DNA of 64,000 nt from assembly GCF_000025865.1 (NCBI RefSeq), contig NC_014002.1:1612001-1676000 (forward strand), written 5' to 3'. Below, piece after piece: positions 36,717 through 45,810 of this stretch. The notes under the pieces were generated by a model. It saw only the letters and a program-made list of their open reading frames with translations. It did no database searches and was not told the origin of the DNA. A program made the translations under genes and the position numbers. Within the stretch, counting starts at the first letter, position 1, and every line of letters begins with the position of its first letter. The DNA is from Methanohalophilus mahii DSM 5219. Lineage in GTDB: Archaea; Halobacteriota; Methanosarcinia; Methanosarcinales; Methanosarcinaceae.

Positions 36717-37226
36717 TTATTTCAGGATGTCCACCAGTGACACTCGCTCCAGCACGATGTCAGGTATCCGCGATACTCCGATGGCATCTGTCTCTGCAAA
36801 ACCGATTCCGAAATGAGTCCTTATATCCTCTTCCTTTTCACTTGAATAATCGGTCACTTCACTCCTGCAGACCATTGAATCAAGCTCAGGTAAAACAGCA
36901 TTTACTTTATCTTTTTCACCAAGGACAAGAAAAACAACAGAAATATCCCCTTCCTTCATACCCATGGAAAATGCTTCAACAATCTGCCGTTTTCCGGAAA
37001 CATACCTGAGAATTTCAACACCCAGGTCCCTGGCAACATTGCTGCCGGCTTTAAATGCTCTTTCAGCTTTTTTTATTGCAAGTTCGATATGGGGTGTACC
37101 TGCTATTTTACCTGCATTCATTGCCTGTATGGTAACATCATACTCATCTGCAAGGGCATTCAGTTTCTGCAAAAAAGCATTCAGATCATCGATAAATAGG
37201 GTACCCTGAGATGTTTTCCAGTACAT
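36717..37226 (-). CDS. cgi121: KEOPS complex subunit Cgi121
   Basis: The 169-residue product matches Cgi121, the KEOPS subunit that binds tRNA and helps make t6A37. It has the characteristic IAGTPHIELAIKKAERAF near 41-58 and EILRYVSGKRQIVEAFSMGM near 70-89. The neighbouring MtaB-type enzyme acts on the same t6A37 nucleotide, so this stretch holds two steps of one tRNA modification pathway. No other KEOPS genes are in the window. Confidence 0.88.
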   Translation of the reverse strand: MYWKTSQGTLFIDDLNAFLQKLNALADEYDVTIQAMNAGKIAGTPHIELAIKKAERAFKAGSNVARDLGVEILRYVSGKRQIVEAFSMGMKEGDISVVFLVLGEKDKVNAVLPELDSMVCRSEVTDYSSEKEEDIRTHFGIGFAETDAIGVSRIPDIVLERVSLVDILK

Positions 37227-37402
37227 GTGGGATTGAAAGGGGTTTCCCTACAATAAAGATAACGGTGGTCTTTCAACAGATTTAATAACAATTACATAAT
37301 AGAACGGGTCAGGCGCCATTTCCGAGTACTTTATTTATATTGGAATTGATTAGGTTATAAGATTCACCCTATTAAAGCTTTAAAACTATCAGGAGAACTC
37401 CA

Positions 37403-38605
37403 ATGTACTATTTAAAATGCATCGAATGCGGTAAGGAATATCCTAAAACAGAGGTCCTGTATACCTGTGAATGCGGCGGTTTGCTTGATGTAATTTATGA
37501 TTATTCTCAGATTGATATCAAGAAGGAAGATTTCGAGGGAATTGCACTTTCTGTATGGAAATATGCAAAACTTCTTCCTGTTGACAGAAAACCTATAACG
37601 ATACAGGAAGGTGGCACACCTCTCTATAAATGTGACAGATTGGCCGAAAAGGTAGGTGTCAGGGAACTTTATGTCAAACATGAAGGCATGAATCCTACCG
37701 GTTCCTTCAAGGACAGGGGTATGACCGTAGGTGTAAGCAAAGCCCTGGAACTAGGGATGAAAACAATTGCCTGTGCATCTACAGGTAATACTTCCGCAGC
37801 CCTTTCCATCTACGGTGCAAAAGCGGCAGTTCCTGCCGTGGTCCTGTTACCGGAAGGGAAAGTTGCACTGGGCAAGGTTGCACAGGCCCTGATGCACGGT
37901 GCAAAGGTGCTTAGCATACGCGGCAATTTCGATGATGCTCTGGAACTTGTAAGGGAGCTCTGCGATGAGGAAAAGATCTACCTCTTAAACTCCATTAATC
38001 CTTACAGGCTGGAAGGACAGAAAACAATAGGTTTTGAGATCGCAGACCAGCTGAATTTCCAAATGCCTGACCGGCTGGTACTTCCGGTAGGCAATGCAGG
38101 CAACATTACTGCCATCCATAAAGGTTTCAAAGAATTCAATCACCTGGGACTTACTGATAAAGTCCCAAAGATGATGGGAATACAGACCGAAGGCTCCTGT
38201 CCAATAGTAAAAGCCGTAAGGGAAGGAAAAACTGACATCACCCCCGAAAAGAACCCCGACACAATCGCAACAGCAATCCGGATAGGGAATCCGGTTAATG
38301 CCAGAAAGGCCCTTATAGCCATTTCCGAATCAAACGGTGGTGCGGAAAGTGTTACTGACGATGAATTGGTGGAAGCCCAGATAGACCTGGCACAACTTGA
38401 AGGAATAGGCGTTGAACCTGCAAGTGCCACCTCAGTTGCCGGCTTGAAAAAACTTGTAGAGACCGGAGTAATAGGTGCAAATGAATCCGTGGTCTGCGTG
38501 ACTACAGGACACCTTCTCAAGGACCCGGAAGAAGTAATATCTGTTGCACCAAAACCCATTGTGATTGATGCCACAATGGAGGCTATCAGAAAAGTCCTGT
38601 ACTGA
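37403..38605 (+). CDS. thrC: Threonine synthase
   Basis: PLP enzyme making threonine from phosphohomoserine, 400 residues. It begins with a small zinc-like ribbon (CIECGKEYP...CECGG). The PLP lysine is in GSFKDRGMTVGVSKA near 103-117 (Lys106), and GNTSAALS follows near 131. The phosphate-binding glycine loop PVGNAGN is near 231. CAGGAGAACTCCA precedes the ATG. The next gene, leuS, begins 12 bp after the thrC stop, so a two-gene unit is likely. Confidence 0.95.
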   Translation: MYYLKCIECGKEYPKTEVLYTCECGGLLDVIYDYSQIDIKKEDFEGIALSVWKYAKLLPVDRKPITIQEGGTPLYKCDRLAEKVGVRELYVKHEGMNPTGSFKDRGMTVGVSKALELGMKTIACASTGNTSAALSIYGAKAAVPAVVLLPEGKVALGKVAQALMHGAKVLSIRGNFDDALELVRELCDEEKIYLLNSINPYRLEGQKTIGFEIADQLNFQMPDRLVLPVGNAGNITAIHKGFKEFNHLGLTDKVPKMMGIQTEGSCPIVKAVREGKTDITPEKNPDTIATAIRIGNPVNARKALIAISESNGGAESVTDDELVEAQIDLAQLEGIGVEPASATSVAGLKKLVETGVIGANESVVCVTTGHLLKDPEEVISVAPKPIVIDATMEAIRKVLY

Positions 38606-38617
38606 GAGGAAATGATA

Positions 38618-41503
38618 ATGGAACAGAACTACAACCCTGCAAGCATTGAAAATAGATGGCAAAATATCTGGTCTCAGGACAAAGTCTTCGAGGCCGAACC
38701 TGACAGCCGGGATAAATATTTCATAACAATTCCCTACCCATATCTCAATGGGAATTTACATGCAGGCCATACACGGACATTCACCATCGGGGACGTTATT
38801 GCAAGGCACAAGAGGATGCAGGGGTACAATGTGCTCTACCCAATGGGATTCCACGTAACCGGTACACCCATTGTGGGACTTGCAGAGCTAATAGCCAACA
38901 GGGAACCCCAGACGATGGATGTCTACTCCAATTACCACGGAATCCCCAAGAATATCCTCGAAGGACTTAACACGCCGGAAAAAATCGTGGAATATTTCAG
39001 CGTGGAAGCAGAAAAAGCCATGCGATCCATTGGATATTCCATTGATTGGAGAAGAAAATTCACCACCACAGATGAAACATATAAAAAATTCATCGAATGG
39101 CAATACAACCTACTTTACGAAAAGGGACTGATTGTAAAAGGCTCACACCCTGTCAAATGGTGCCCCAATGATGACAATCCTGTGGAAGACCATGACATCC
39201 TCAGGGGAGAAGAAGCCACGATCGTGGATTATACCCTGATCAAGTTCACCTACGATGGTATGGTATTACCCTGTGCGACCCTGCGTCCGGAAACCACTTT
39301 CGGTGTCACCAATCTCTGGATAAACCCCGATGTGGAATATGTCAAGGTTAAGGTGAAAACCGACGAGAATGAAGAGACCTGGATTGTAAGTGAACAAGCA
39401 TACAACAAACTTACCTACACCGACCGCAAAGTCGAATTCCTGGGAAAAATCAGTGGTCTGGACATCATCGGAATAAAGGTCAAGAACCCGTTGACAGGTT
39501 CGGAAGTAATCACCCTTCCGGCATCTTTTGTCAAGGGAGGTAACGGAAGCGGAGTTGTAATGAGTGTACCAGCACATGCACCTTATGATTATCTGGCCCT
39601 GAAGGACCTTTATGATAAAGACCTTTCAGAATATGGTATTACAGAAAATCTGCAGGACATCAAGCTCATATCCCTTATCGATGTTCCGGAATACGGAGAG
39701 TATCCGGCAGTTGAAGTGATAGAGGAATTTGGAGTCCAGGACCAGAATGATCCAAAGGCCGAAACTGCAACAAAAATGGTCTATCGTCGGGAATTCCACG
39801 GGGGAGTCCTGAAAGAAAATACTGGAAAATATGCAGGTACGAAGGTCTCAAAGATAAAAGACCTTCTTACACAGGATTTGATCGATGAGAACATCGGCGA
39901 AATATTCTATGAATTCAGTGAACCTGTGGTCTGCAGGTGTGGAACCCCATGTGTGGTTAACATGGTTAAGGGTCAGTGGTTCCTCAATTATTCCAATCCT
40001 GAATGGAAGGATAAAGTATACCGTTGCATAGAGAATATGGACATCATCCCCGAAGAACTGAGGGTGGAGTTCAATAATAAAGTGGACTGGCTAAAAGACA
40101 AGGCCTGTGCCCGTAAAAAAGGACTCGGAACACGCCTGCCTTTTGATAAGGACTGGTTGATCGAATCCCTGGGAGATTCCACGGTATACATGTCCTACTA
40201 CATAGTTGCAAAGTTTCTCAGTGAAGATATTAAGACCGAGCAACTAATTCCTGAACTCTTTGATTATGTGCTTCTTGGAAAGGGAAGTGTGCAGGATGCA
40301 GCAGAAAAAAGTGGAATTGAGGCCTCTGTAATTGAAAACATGCGAGAGGATTTCAATTACTGGTATCCCGTCAATCTCAGGTCCTCAGGAAAAGATCTCA
40401 TACCAAACCACCTCCTGTTCTTCCTGTTCCATCATGTTGCAATATTCGGAGAAGAGAACTGGCCTCGTGCCATAGCCATCAATGGTTTCGTATCCCTTGA
40501 AGGACAGAAAATGAGTAAGTCCAGGGGACCACTGCTGACACTCAGTGAAGCAGTGAAAGATTATGGTGCGGATATTTCAAGAATGTATATCCTGTCCAGT
40601 GCCGAACAGACACAGGATGCTGACTGGAAGAATAGTGGAATCGAGTCCGCCAGGAGACAGGTAGACAGGTTCTACCATTTTGCAAAGGATACTATCGATA
40701 CCAAATGTACCTCTGGGGCCTGCAGGGAAAAACAATTGATAGATAGGTGGATACAGAGCCGCCTGCAGCAACGTATCAGTGAGACAAACGAGGCACTTAA
40801 AAGTATACGTACCCGGCAGGCCCTACAGAATTCTTTCTTCCTGCTTCTTAATGATGTAAAATGGTACCAGAGAAGAGGTGGAAAGACTCTCCAGTATGAT
40901 ATACTCGATACATGGGTACGCCTGATGGCACCTTTCACCCCACATATATGTGAAGAGATCTGGAGTGAAATGGAAGGAACCCAGGGTTATGTGTCCCTGG
41001 AAAAATATCCTGAGTATGAACCGCAACTTATCGACAGGGATGCAGAAGCTGGCGAAGAGCTGATCAGCAACACTCTTTCAGATGTAGAGGAAATAATAAA
41101 AGTCACCGGTATAAAACCGCAAAAACTTGTCCTCTATACAGCTTCCCAATGGAAATCAGAAGCTTTTAAGCAGGCTCTTGAACTACAGCAACAAGGAAAT
41201 CTCAACCCGGGAATTCTGATAAAGAATCTCATGCAGAACCCCGAAATGAGACCTTATGGTAAAGAAGTACCAAAGTTTGCAAAGAAAGTTGTTGACGATA
41301 TAAAGGCCATGAAAGAAGAGAAATTCGAGATGGTATGCGGTTTCAACCTGGACGAAAAAGAAACACTTCAAGAAGCAATAAGTTTCTTTGAAAAGGAAAT
41401 TGGTTGTGAAGTGCTGATCGGCAGGGAAGGGGAAGAAGCATATGACCCCGAAAAGAAAGCCCGCTTTGCAGCACCAATGAGGCCAGCTATTTATATTGAA
41501 TGA
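38618..41503 (+). CDS. leuS: Leucyl-tRNA synthetase, archaeal type
   Basis: A class I synthetase charging tRNA-Leu. I use ATG 38618 because GAGAGGA is 7 bases upstream; an ATG two codons earlier is only one base from that site. The 961-residue product has the HIGH-like YLNGNLHAGHTR (about 44-55) and KMSKS (GQKMSKSRG, about 630-638). It carries a large editing CP1 insert with the archaeal/eukaryal arrangement, and the archaeal-type C-terminal extension. It follows thrC. A hairpin lies beyond the stop. Confidence 0.95.
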   Translation: MEQNYNPASIENRWQNIWSQDKVFEAEPDSRDKYFITIPYPYLNGNLHAGHTRTFTIGDVIARHKRMQGYNVLYPMGFHVTGTPIVGLAELIANREPQTMDVYSNYHGIPKNILEGLNTPEKIVEYFSVEAEKAMRSIGYSIDWRRKFTTTDETYKKFIEWQYNLLYEKGLIVKGSHPVKWCPNDDNPVEDHDILRGEEATIVDYTLIKFTYDGMVLPCATLRPETTFGVTNLWINPDVEYVKVKVKTDENEETWIVSEQAYNKLTYTDRKVEFLGKISGLDIIGIKVKNPLTGSEVITLPASFVKGGNGSGVVMSVPAHAPYDYLALKDLYDKDLSEYGITENLQDIKLISLIDVPEYGEYPAVEVIEEFGVQDQNDPKAETATKMVYRREFHGGVLKENTGKYAGTKVSKIKDLLTQDLIDENIGEIFYEFSEPVVCRCGTPCVVNMVKGQWFLNYSNPEWKDKVYRCIENMDIIPEELRVEFNNKVDWLKDKACARKKGLGTRLPFDKDWLIESLGDSTVYMSYYIVAKFLSEDIKTEQLIPELFDYVLLGKGSVQDAAEKSGIEASVIENMREDFNYWYPVNLRSSGKDLIPNHLLFFLFHHVAIFGEENWPRAIAINGFVSLEGQKMSKSRGPLLTLSEAVKDYGADISRMYILSSAEQTQDADWKNSGIESARRQVDRFYHFAKDTIDTKCTSGACREKQLIDRWIQSRLQQRISETNEALKSIRTRQALQNSFFLLLNDVKWYQRRGGKTLQYDILDTWVRLMAPFTPHICEEIWSEMEGTQGYVSLEKYPEYEPQLIDRDAEAGEELISNTLSDVEEIIKVTGIKPQKLVLYTASQWKSEAFKQALELQQQGNLNPGILIKNLMQNPEMRPYGKEVPKFAKKVVDDIKAMKEEKFEMVCGFNLDEKETLQEAISFFEKEIGCEVLIGREGEEAYDPEKKARFAAPMRPAIYIE

Positions 41504-41517
41504 AATAAGGAATCGGG

Positions 41518-41548
41518 CGGATACTGATTATATTTTAGTCATTATCCG
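41518..41548. terminator. Imperfect hairpin between leuS and the convergent cbiO
   Basis: CGGATA and TATCCG pair, extended inward by TGA/TCA with one mismatch, across a region that contains the stop codon of cbiO at 41535-41537. It lies 15 bp after the leuS stop. It may stop transcription from both sides, as at other convergent ends in the window, but T-tails are short. Confidence 0.4.
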
Positions 41549-42452
41549 TCTGTAATTTTGTCAGCTGTTTTATGTTTTCGTAAGCAGAACTGTTCATATT
41601 CAATTGGATAAGATTATTATTTTTTTCCATTGTGTAAATGAGATTTTCTGCTGCTTCATTCACAGACAATGGATGCTGGTTGCACCTATAACCAAGATGT
41701 GCCAACATGTGGAATAACTGCAGGGTATCAGGCGACTCTAGATTGTGTCCGGCTAACAATTCCTTGTTGGAGAATATTTCATAAGGAGTGCCTTCAGCAA
41801 CCACTGTTTGATTCAATACATATATCCTGTCAGCAAGCCGGGATATTGTATTCACATCATGGGTTACAGTAATAATCGTTGTGTTTTTATCTTTATTAAG
41901 TTTTTCAAGTAAATTGATTAATTCTGATTTGCTTTTGGGATCAAGGTTTGCTGTAGGTTCATCAAGCACTATTATGCGAGGGTGCATCGATATAACTGCA
42001 GCTATTGCAACTTTTTTCTTTTGTCCACTACTCAGATGATGAGGGACATGTGCTCCATATCCTTCCATACCCACTCTTAAAAGGGCATCCCTTACCCTTT
42101 CATCCACTTCATCCTTATAAAGTCCCATATTTGCGGGCCCAAATGCTACATCATCATAGACAGTTGGCATAAAGAGCTGGTCATCGGGATCCTCGAATAC
42201 CACACCAACATTTTGGATCTTTTCTACAATATCCATTGAAGAAATAGATTTACCGAATATCGATACAGATGGGGAAGGATTTTTCACTGTTCCATTGATA
42301 TTTAACAAAAGCGTGGTTTTTCCGGCTCCATTTGGCCCCATTATGGTAACTTTCTCGCCTTCAAATATCTTCATATTAACATTATTCAATGCTTTTTTCC
42401 CATCCGGATATGAATATTCAAGACTTGATATTTGTATGGCTTCTTTTTTCAT
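41535..42452 (-). CDS. cbiO: Nickel/cobalt ECF transporter ATPase CbiO/NikO
   Basis: The 305-residue ATP-binding subunit of an energy-coupling-factor metal transporter. It has Walker A MGPNGAGKTT near 38-47, Q-loop, signature LSSGQKKKVAIA near 141-152 and Walker B IIVLDEPTANLDP near 160-172. The C-terminal 40 residues are a non-conserved tail. It overlaps the permease gene cbiQ by 4 bp. The transporter supplies Ni for F430 and CODH or Co for corrinoids; which metal cannot be told. Confidence 0.9.
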   Translation of the reverse strand: MKKEAIQISSLEYSYPDGKKALNNVNMKIFEGEKVTIMGPNGAGKTTLLLNINGTVKNPSPSVSIFGKSISSMDIVEKIQNVGVVFEDPDDQLFMPTVYDDVAFGPANMGLYKDEVDERVRDALLRVGMEGYGAHVPHHLSSGQKKKVAIAAVISMHPRIIVLDEPTANLDPKSKSELINLLEKLNKDKNTTIITVTHDVNTISRLADRIYVLNQTVVAEGTPYEIFSNKELLAGHNLESPDTLQLFHMLAHLGYRCNQHPLSVNEAAENLIYTMEKNNNLIQLNMNSSAYENIKQLTKLQTDND

Positions 42453-43225
42453 GGAATCACCGAATGAATATGGAATAAAAGAGCTATCAAAATAAATGAA
42501 CTACCCATAAAATAATCCTTTGCCTTCATATTATATTTGAAAAACATTTGCGGAGCACCACCATACCCTTTGGAAATCATAGATTTGTGAACACGGTCCC
42601 CGCGTTCATAGCTCCTTATAAGTAACCCTCCCATCATATTTCCTATTAAAGCTAAACTATGTTGATTGAGCCCAAAGACAAACCCTCTCGAAGACAGGGC
42701 TTTTTTCATATTATGAAATTCATCAATAATTACAAAAATATAACGATAAGAAAAAGCAATCATCTGGACAAAAATATTGGGGATTTTCAGCATATAAATA
42801 GCTTTGATTATTGCATCGAACCTGCTTGTAGAAAATATCAAAAATGCAAGTAACAAAGCTGCAACACCCCTGAGAAATATCAAAAATCCCAGATACATCC
42901 CTTCTAGGGTTAAATCTAAGAAAGGCAAATTGAGGATATCATTTCCTTTTATTGTAAAAGCCATTACAATAAAAATCGAAAACAGAAATAAAACGGGATA
43001 TTTCAAGTGTTGATATACGAATTCTGTTGGCAACTTTGATATTGAAACCAGAACAATGGAAAACAATATAGCTAATATTGCCAGAGGGATATTTTCAATA
43101 AATGCAAAGGAAAAAATAAGGGCTGTAAAAGTAATTATCTTGGCCCGTGGATCAAAATTGTGTATTATTGAATCTAGCCCTGAATACTCATCAACCCTTG
43201 GATAATTCATTATCGTTTCTCTCAA
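42449..43225 (-). CDS. cbiQ: ECF transporter permease CbiQ/NikQ
   Basis: A 258-residue membrane protein with 5-6 hydrophobic helices. The coupling helices carry SRGFVFG (about 174-180), in the position of the EAA-like AxxSRG motif that touches the ATPase. The N-terminal phrase RVDEYSGLDSIIHNFDPRAKI is typical of CbiQ. It sits between the small NikL-like gene (7 bp) and cbiO (4-bp overlap) in the cbiM-nikL-cbiQ-cbiO operon. Confidence 0.9.
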   Translation of the reverse strand: MRETIMNYPRVDEYSGLDSIIHNFDPRAKIITFTALIFSFAFIENIPLAILAILFSIVLVSISKLPTEFVYQHLKYPVLFLFSIFIVMAFTIKGNDILNLPFLDLTLEGMYLGFLIFLRGVAALLLAFLIFSTSRFDAIIKAIYMLKIPNIFVQMIAFSYRYIFVIIDEFHNMKKALSSRGFVFGLNQHSLALIGNMMGGLLIRSYERGDRVHKSMISKGYGGAPQMFFKYNMKAKDYFMGSSFILIALLFHIHSVIP

Positions 43226-43232
43226 ATTTCAA

Positions 43233-43736
43233 TTATTTTTCTTCATACTTCTTTTTCATTCTTCTGGCACTTATCATCATTGCTACCCCGGCAATACCTG
43301 CAAGGTAGCCAAAACCAGCAACTATACTGACAGGTAGTGGCAGGTTGGAAGATGTACCGGAAGATGATTGAATAGATGATGTACTACTTAGATCTATCTC
43401 TTTTTCTGCCTTATGACCAAAATCAGAAGCAACTACCCTGTATTGATCCTGATCTTCTTCAGGACTGAAGGAATAGAAGCCATCCGTGTCAGTCGATGCA
43501 TCTTCGATATAAAGGGTTTCTCCGCTTTCATCAATGATGTACACTGTGACCTCGGCATTCTTCATCGGATCGTCGCCTCCATAATATGCCTTCACCTTTA
43601 TATTACTATCCGACTTTTCTACTACATCCATAAAGACGCTATGTGCCGAAGCAACTGGCATTAATACTAATGATAGAACCAGTACAAAAAGTATAATCTG
43701 ATGTAATCTGGAATTCATTTTTATCACACTTTTCAT
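43233..43736 (-). CDS. NikL/CbiL-like additional component of the Ni/Co transporter
   Basis: The 167-residue protein has a signal peptide (about 1-31, ending PVASA) so that the mature end begins His-Ser (HSVFMDVVEK). A carboxypeptidase-regulatory-like beta domain follows (YYGGDDPMKNAEVTVYIIDESGE), with one membrane helix near 138-158 and a basic tail. This matches NikL, which replaces NikN as a partner of CbiM in some Ni transporters. Its 4-bp overlap with cbiM fits. The mature N-terminal His may join the metal site (inference). Confidence 0.78.
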   Translation of the reverse strand: MKSVIKMNSRLHQIILFVLVLSLVLMPVASAHSVFMDVVEKSDSNIKVKAYYGGDDPMKNAEVTVYIIDESGETLYIEDASTDTDGFYSFSPEEDQDQYRVVASDFGHKAEKEIDLSSTSSIQSSSGTSSNLPLPVSIVAGFGYLAGIAGVAMMISARRMKKKYEEK

Positions 43737-44353
43737 TTATTTAATTTAACAGGTAATAATTCTGGTTTTACTTTTGCCAGATAAGTTACCGCTGAAGCAG
43801 TTACGATTCCTTCAATTATCATTACCGGGACATGGGCTGCTGCTGCTACTCCCGCTACGCCTAAAAATTCCTCGCCGGTGGTCAACAAACTTATGGAGAG
43901 AAGGATTGTAGTAAAGAAAACTGCGAGACCTCCACTTATGCCCCCAATTATTTTTTCAGATAAGCCGTAATCTACCCCTTTCTTGAAAATGTAAAAGCAC
44001 AACAGAGCAGGGATTCCGACATTCATAGTATTGACACCAATGGTTGTTACTCCACCGTGCTGGAAGAGGAAAGCCTGTAAAGTCAAACCAACCAACATTG
44101 CAACATACGCAAGAGGACCCAAAATCACACCTACAAGACCATTAAAAATCAGATGTACGCTGGTAGGTCCCAGGGGTATATGAATAAGGGAAGCGACAAA
44201 AAATGCTGCTGTCATTACTGAAAACTTAGGAATTTCCTCGACCACGTCAACTTCCCTGTATCTCCACCAGAAAGACAGTATGGCTATGACTATAGTTATA
44301 ACCCAACCACCTGTAATGGCAGTGGTGGATAGAATACCATCTGATATATGCAT
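43733..44353 (-). CDS. cbiM: Nickel/cobalt ECF transporter substrate-binding membrane protein CbiM/NikM
   Basis: The 206-residue membrane protein starts MHISDGILS, whose N-terminal Met-His binds the metal in this family (family knowledge). It has about six membrane helices and the conserved HIPLGPTSVHLIFNGLVGVILG (about 58-79) and FQHGGVTTIGVNTMNVGIPA (about 98-117), with His residues of the metal site. It is the second gene after the His-rich surface protein and overlaps nikL by 4 bp. Confidence 0.92.
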   Translation of the reverse strand: MHISDGILSTTAITGGWVITIVIAILSFWWRYREVDVVEEIPKFSVMTAAFFVASLIHIPLGPTSVHLIFNGLVGVILGPLAYVAMLVGLTLQAFLFQHGGVTTIGVNTMNVGIPALLCFYIFKKGVDYGLSEKIIGGISGGLAVFFTTILLSISLLTTGEEFLGVAGVAAAAHVPVMIIEGIVTASAVTYLAKVKPELLPVKLNK

Positions 44354-44433
44354 TATTTAGTTCACTCCTGAATTAACATATATTTGAAAGGAGAGAGGAT
44401 AGGTTAAAGATACCTATAACCTCTCCTGAAAGT

Positions 44434-45594
44434 TTACTGTCTCTTTAGGTACCCTACAGCAAGCAGTCCACATGCTGCCATCAAAATTCCAAAACCTGGT
44501 GTCTGATTGGCTGTGGCGGAAGATTCCTGTTCGCTTTGTTCTTCATTCGCTGCATCACCAGATATTGTAGTATCTTCTGTTGCCATACTTTCCTCGAGTT
44601 CATCCGTGTATTTTACAAGATGGCTGCCGATGTGCCCAACCTCATGGAAATTTTCGTGAAGGGCTTCAGCATATTCCTGATGGGATGCAGGAGTATTGGA
44701 TTCAATAGAGTGAACAGCATCAGCATTGGAATTGACGATTTCCTTGAGTTCATCTATTTCAGATTCGATGGCTGCAATTTCGGAATTTATTTCATCGGCA
44801 TTTGTTTCAGGGTCGGAGTACAGGCCTTCCAAGGTTTCCACATGAGATAGAATATGTTCACCGATATGCTTCATATCATGGGTTTTAAGGTGGAAAGATT
44901 CCGCAGTGGCACGCAGGTCCTCATCCAGGGATTCATCATCTGCAATCTGGGCTGAGTCAACATGCAGAGTATCGGAAAGATCAACAAGTTCGTCGGCATG
45001 TTCTTCGATTTCCATCAATGCATTGGAGCTGTCATGGTCAGCTTGGGACTCTTCACCGCCAAGTTCATCTGTGTATTTTACAAGATGGCTGCCGATGTGT
45101 TGAATCTCATGGAAATTTTCGTGAAGGGATTCAGCGTATTCCTGATGGGAATCAGGAGTATCGGATTCAATAGTGTGTACAGCATCAGCATTGGAATTGG
45201 CTATTTCCTCGAGTTCATCAAGTTCAGATTCAATGGCTGCAATCTCAGAATTTATTTCATCTGCATTGTTTTCCGGATCAGAGTACAGGCCTTCCAAGGT
45301 TTCCACATGAGATAGAATATGTTCACCGATATGCTTCATATCATGGGTTTTAAGGTGGAAAGATTCCGCAGTAGCACGCAGGTCCTCATCTAGGGATTCA
45401 TCATCTGCAATCTGGGCTGAGTCAACATGCAGAGTATCGGAAAGTTCAACAAGTTCACTGGCATGTTCTTCAATCTCAGCAAGGGCATGAGGAGCATCGG
45501 AGTGTGATTCATGGGCCGTTGCGGTCAAGCATGTCGAAAAGACAAGCAAAAAGGATACAAAAAGGATTCCATATTTTCTATTTAAAAATCTCAT
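44434..45594 (-). CDS. Duplicated histidine-striped surface protein with PGF-CTERM-type anchor
   Basis: The 386-residue product has a signal peptide (about 1-27), then two near-identical repeats (about 37-178 and 192-333), a Ser/Glu linker, and a C-terminal TPGFG-hydrophobic-KRQ tail that looks like a PGF-CTERM archaeosortase signal. The two repeats each hold two helices with His every fourth residue: His80, 84, 88, 92, 96 and His158, 162, 166, 170, and again 235-251 and 313-325. About 30 His occur in the mature protein, with many Asp/Glu. This suggests helices with a metal-binding face outside the cell. It is first in the Ni/Co transporter cluster, so external metal capture or buffering is inferred. 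No known family is recognised. Confidence 0.7.
   Translation of the reverse strand: MRFLNRKYGILFVSFLLVFSTCLTATAHESHSDAPHALAEIEEHASELVELSDTLHVDSAQIADDESLDEDLRATAESFHLKTHDMKHIGEHILSHVETLEGLYSDPENNADEINSEIAAIESELDELEEIANSNADAVHTIESDTPDSHQEYAESLHENFHEIQHIGSHLVKYTDELGGEESQADHDSSNALMEIEEHADELVDLSDTLHVDSAQIADDESLDEDLRATAESFHLKTHDMKHIGEHILSHVETLEGLYSDPETNADEINSEIAAIESEIDELKEIVNSNADAVHSIESNTPASHQEYAEALHENFHEVGHIGSHLVKYTDELEESMATEDTTISGDAANEEQSEQESSATANQTPGFGILMAACGLLAVGYLKRQ
44596..45021 (-). repeat. Second copy of a 465-bp-period tandem duplication
   Basis: This DNA codes for residues 192-333 of the His-striped protein and matches 45061-45486 closely base for base, for example around the stretch ending GGTGGAAAGATTCCGC. 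Near-identity at the DNA level, not only protein, suggests a recent duplication or gene conversion. Confidence 0.75.
45061..45486 (-). repeat. First copy of the tandem duplication in the His-striped gene
   Basis: This DNA codes for residues 37-178, offset by 465 bp from the other copy. Short differences (for example His150-adjacent SDTPDS versus SNTPAS, and NN/TN in the loop) show the copies are not perfectly identical. Confidence 0.75.
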
Positions 45595-45663
45595 ACAATC
45601 ACCTTTAGAGTTTTTAGAGTTATATTAACCAAACTTGTTCTACAGATGTTGGTGATACAAAGT

Positions 45664-45718
45664 GTTATAATAAAAAAACGAGGATTTGGGTAATACATGT
45701 TATCCAAATGGGTAACAT
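45664..45718 (-). promoter_or_regulatory. TATA box with overlapping palindromic operator for the Ni/Co operon
   Basis: A TATTATAA-type TATA box lies at about 45664-45674 on the minus strand. Just upstream, arms ATTTGGGTAA and TTATCCAAAT (45684-45709) form a near-perfect palindrome around a 6-bp centre. The right arm also pairs with GGGTAACAT (45710-45718) around AAAT. Thus three GGRTAA half-sites in alternating orientation lie next to the promoter. This is consistent with a multimeric regulator, possibly the helix-turn-helix gene just upstream; the assignment is inference. Confidence 0.55.
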
Positions 45719-45810
45719 AGAATTTTTGAAAAGTCAATGCAACAGATATACTAAGAATTAAGAAATAAAGAATGAACAATAATCGACATCAAGCAAAATT
45801 TAATGAAGAA

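Noticed and set aside
44596..45486. CRISPR array or mobile element suggested by repeated sequence
   Set aside because: The repeat is two copies of a coding tandem duplication with a 465-bp period, not short spaced repeats, and no terminal inverted repeats or transposase are present.
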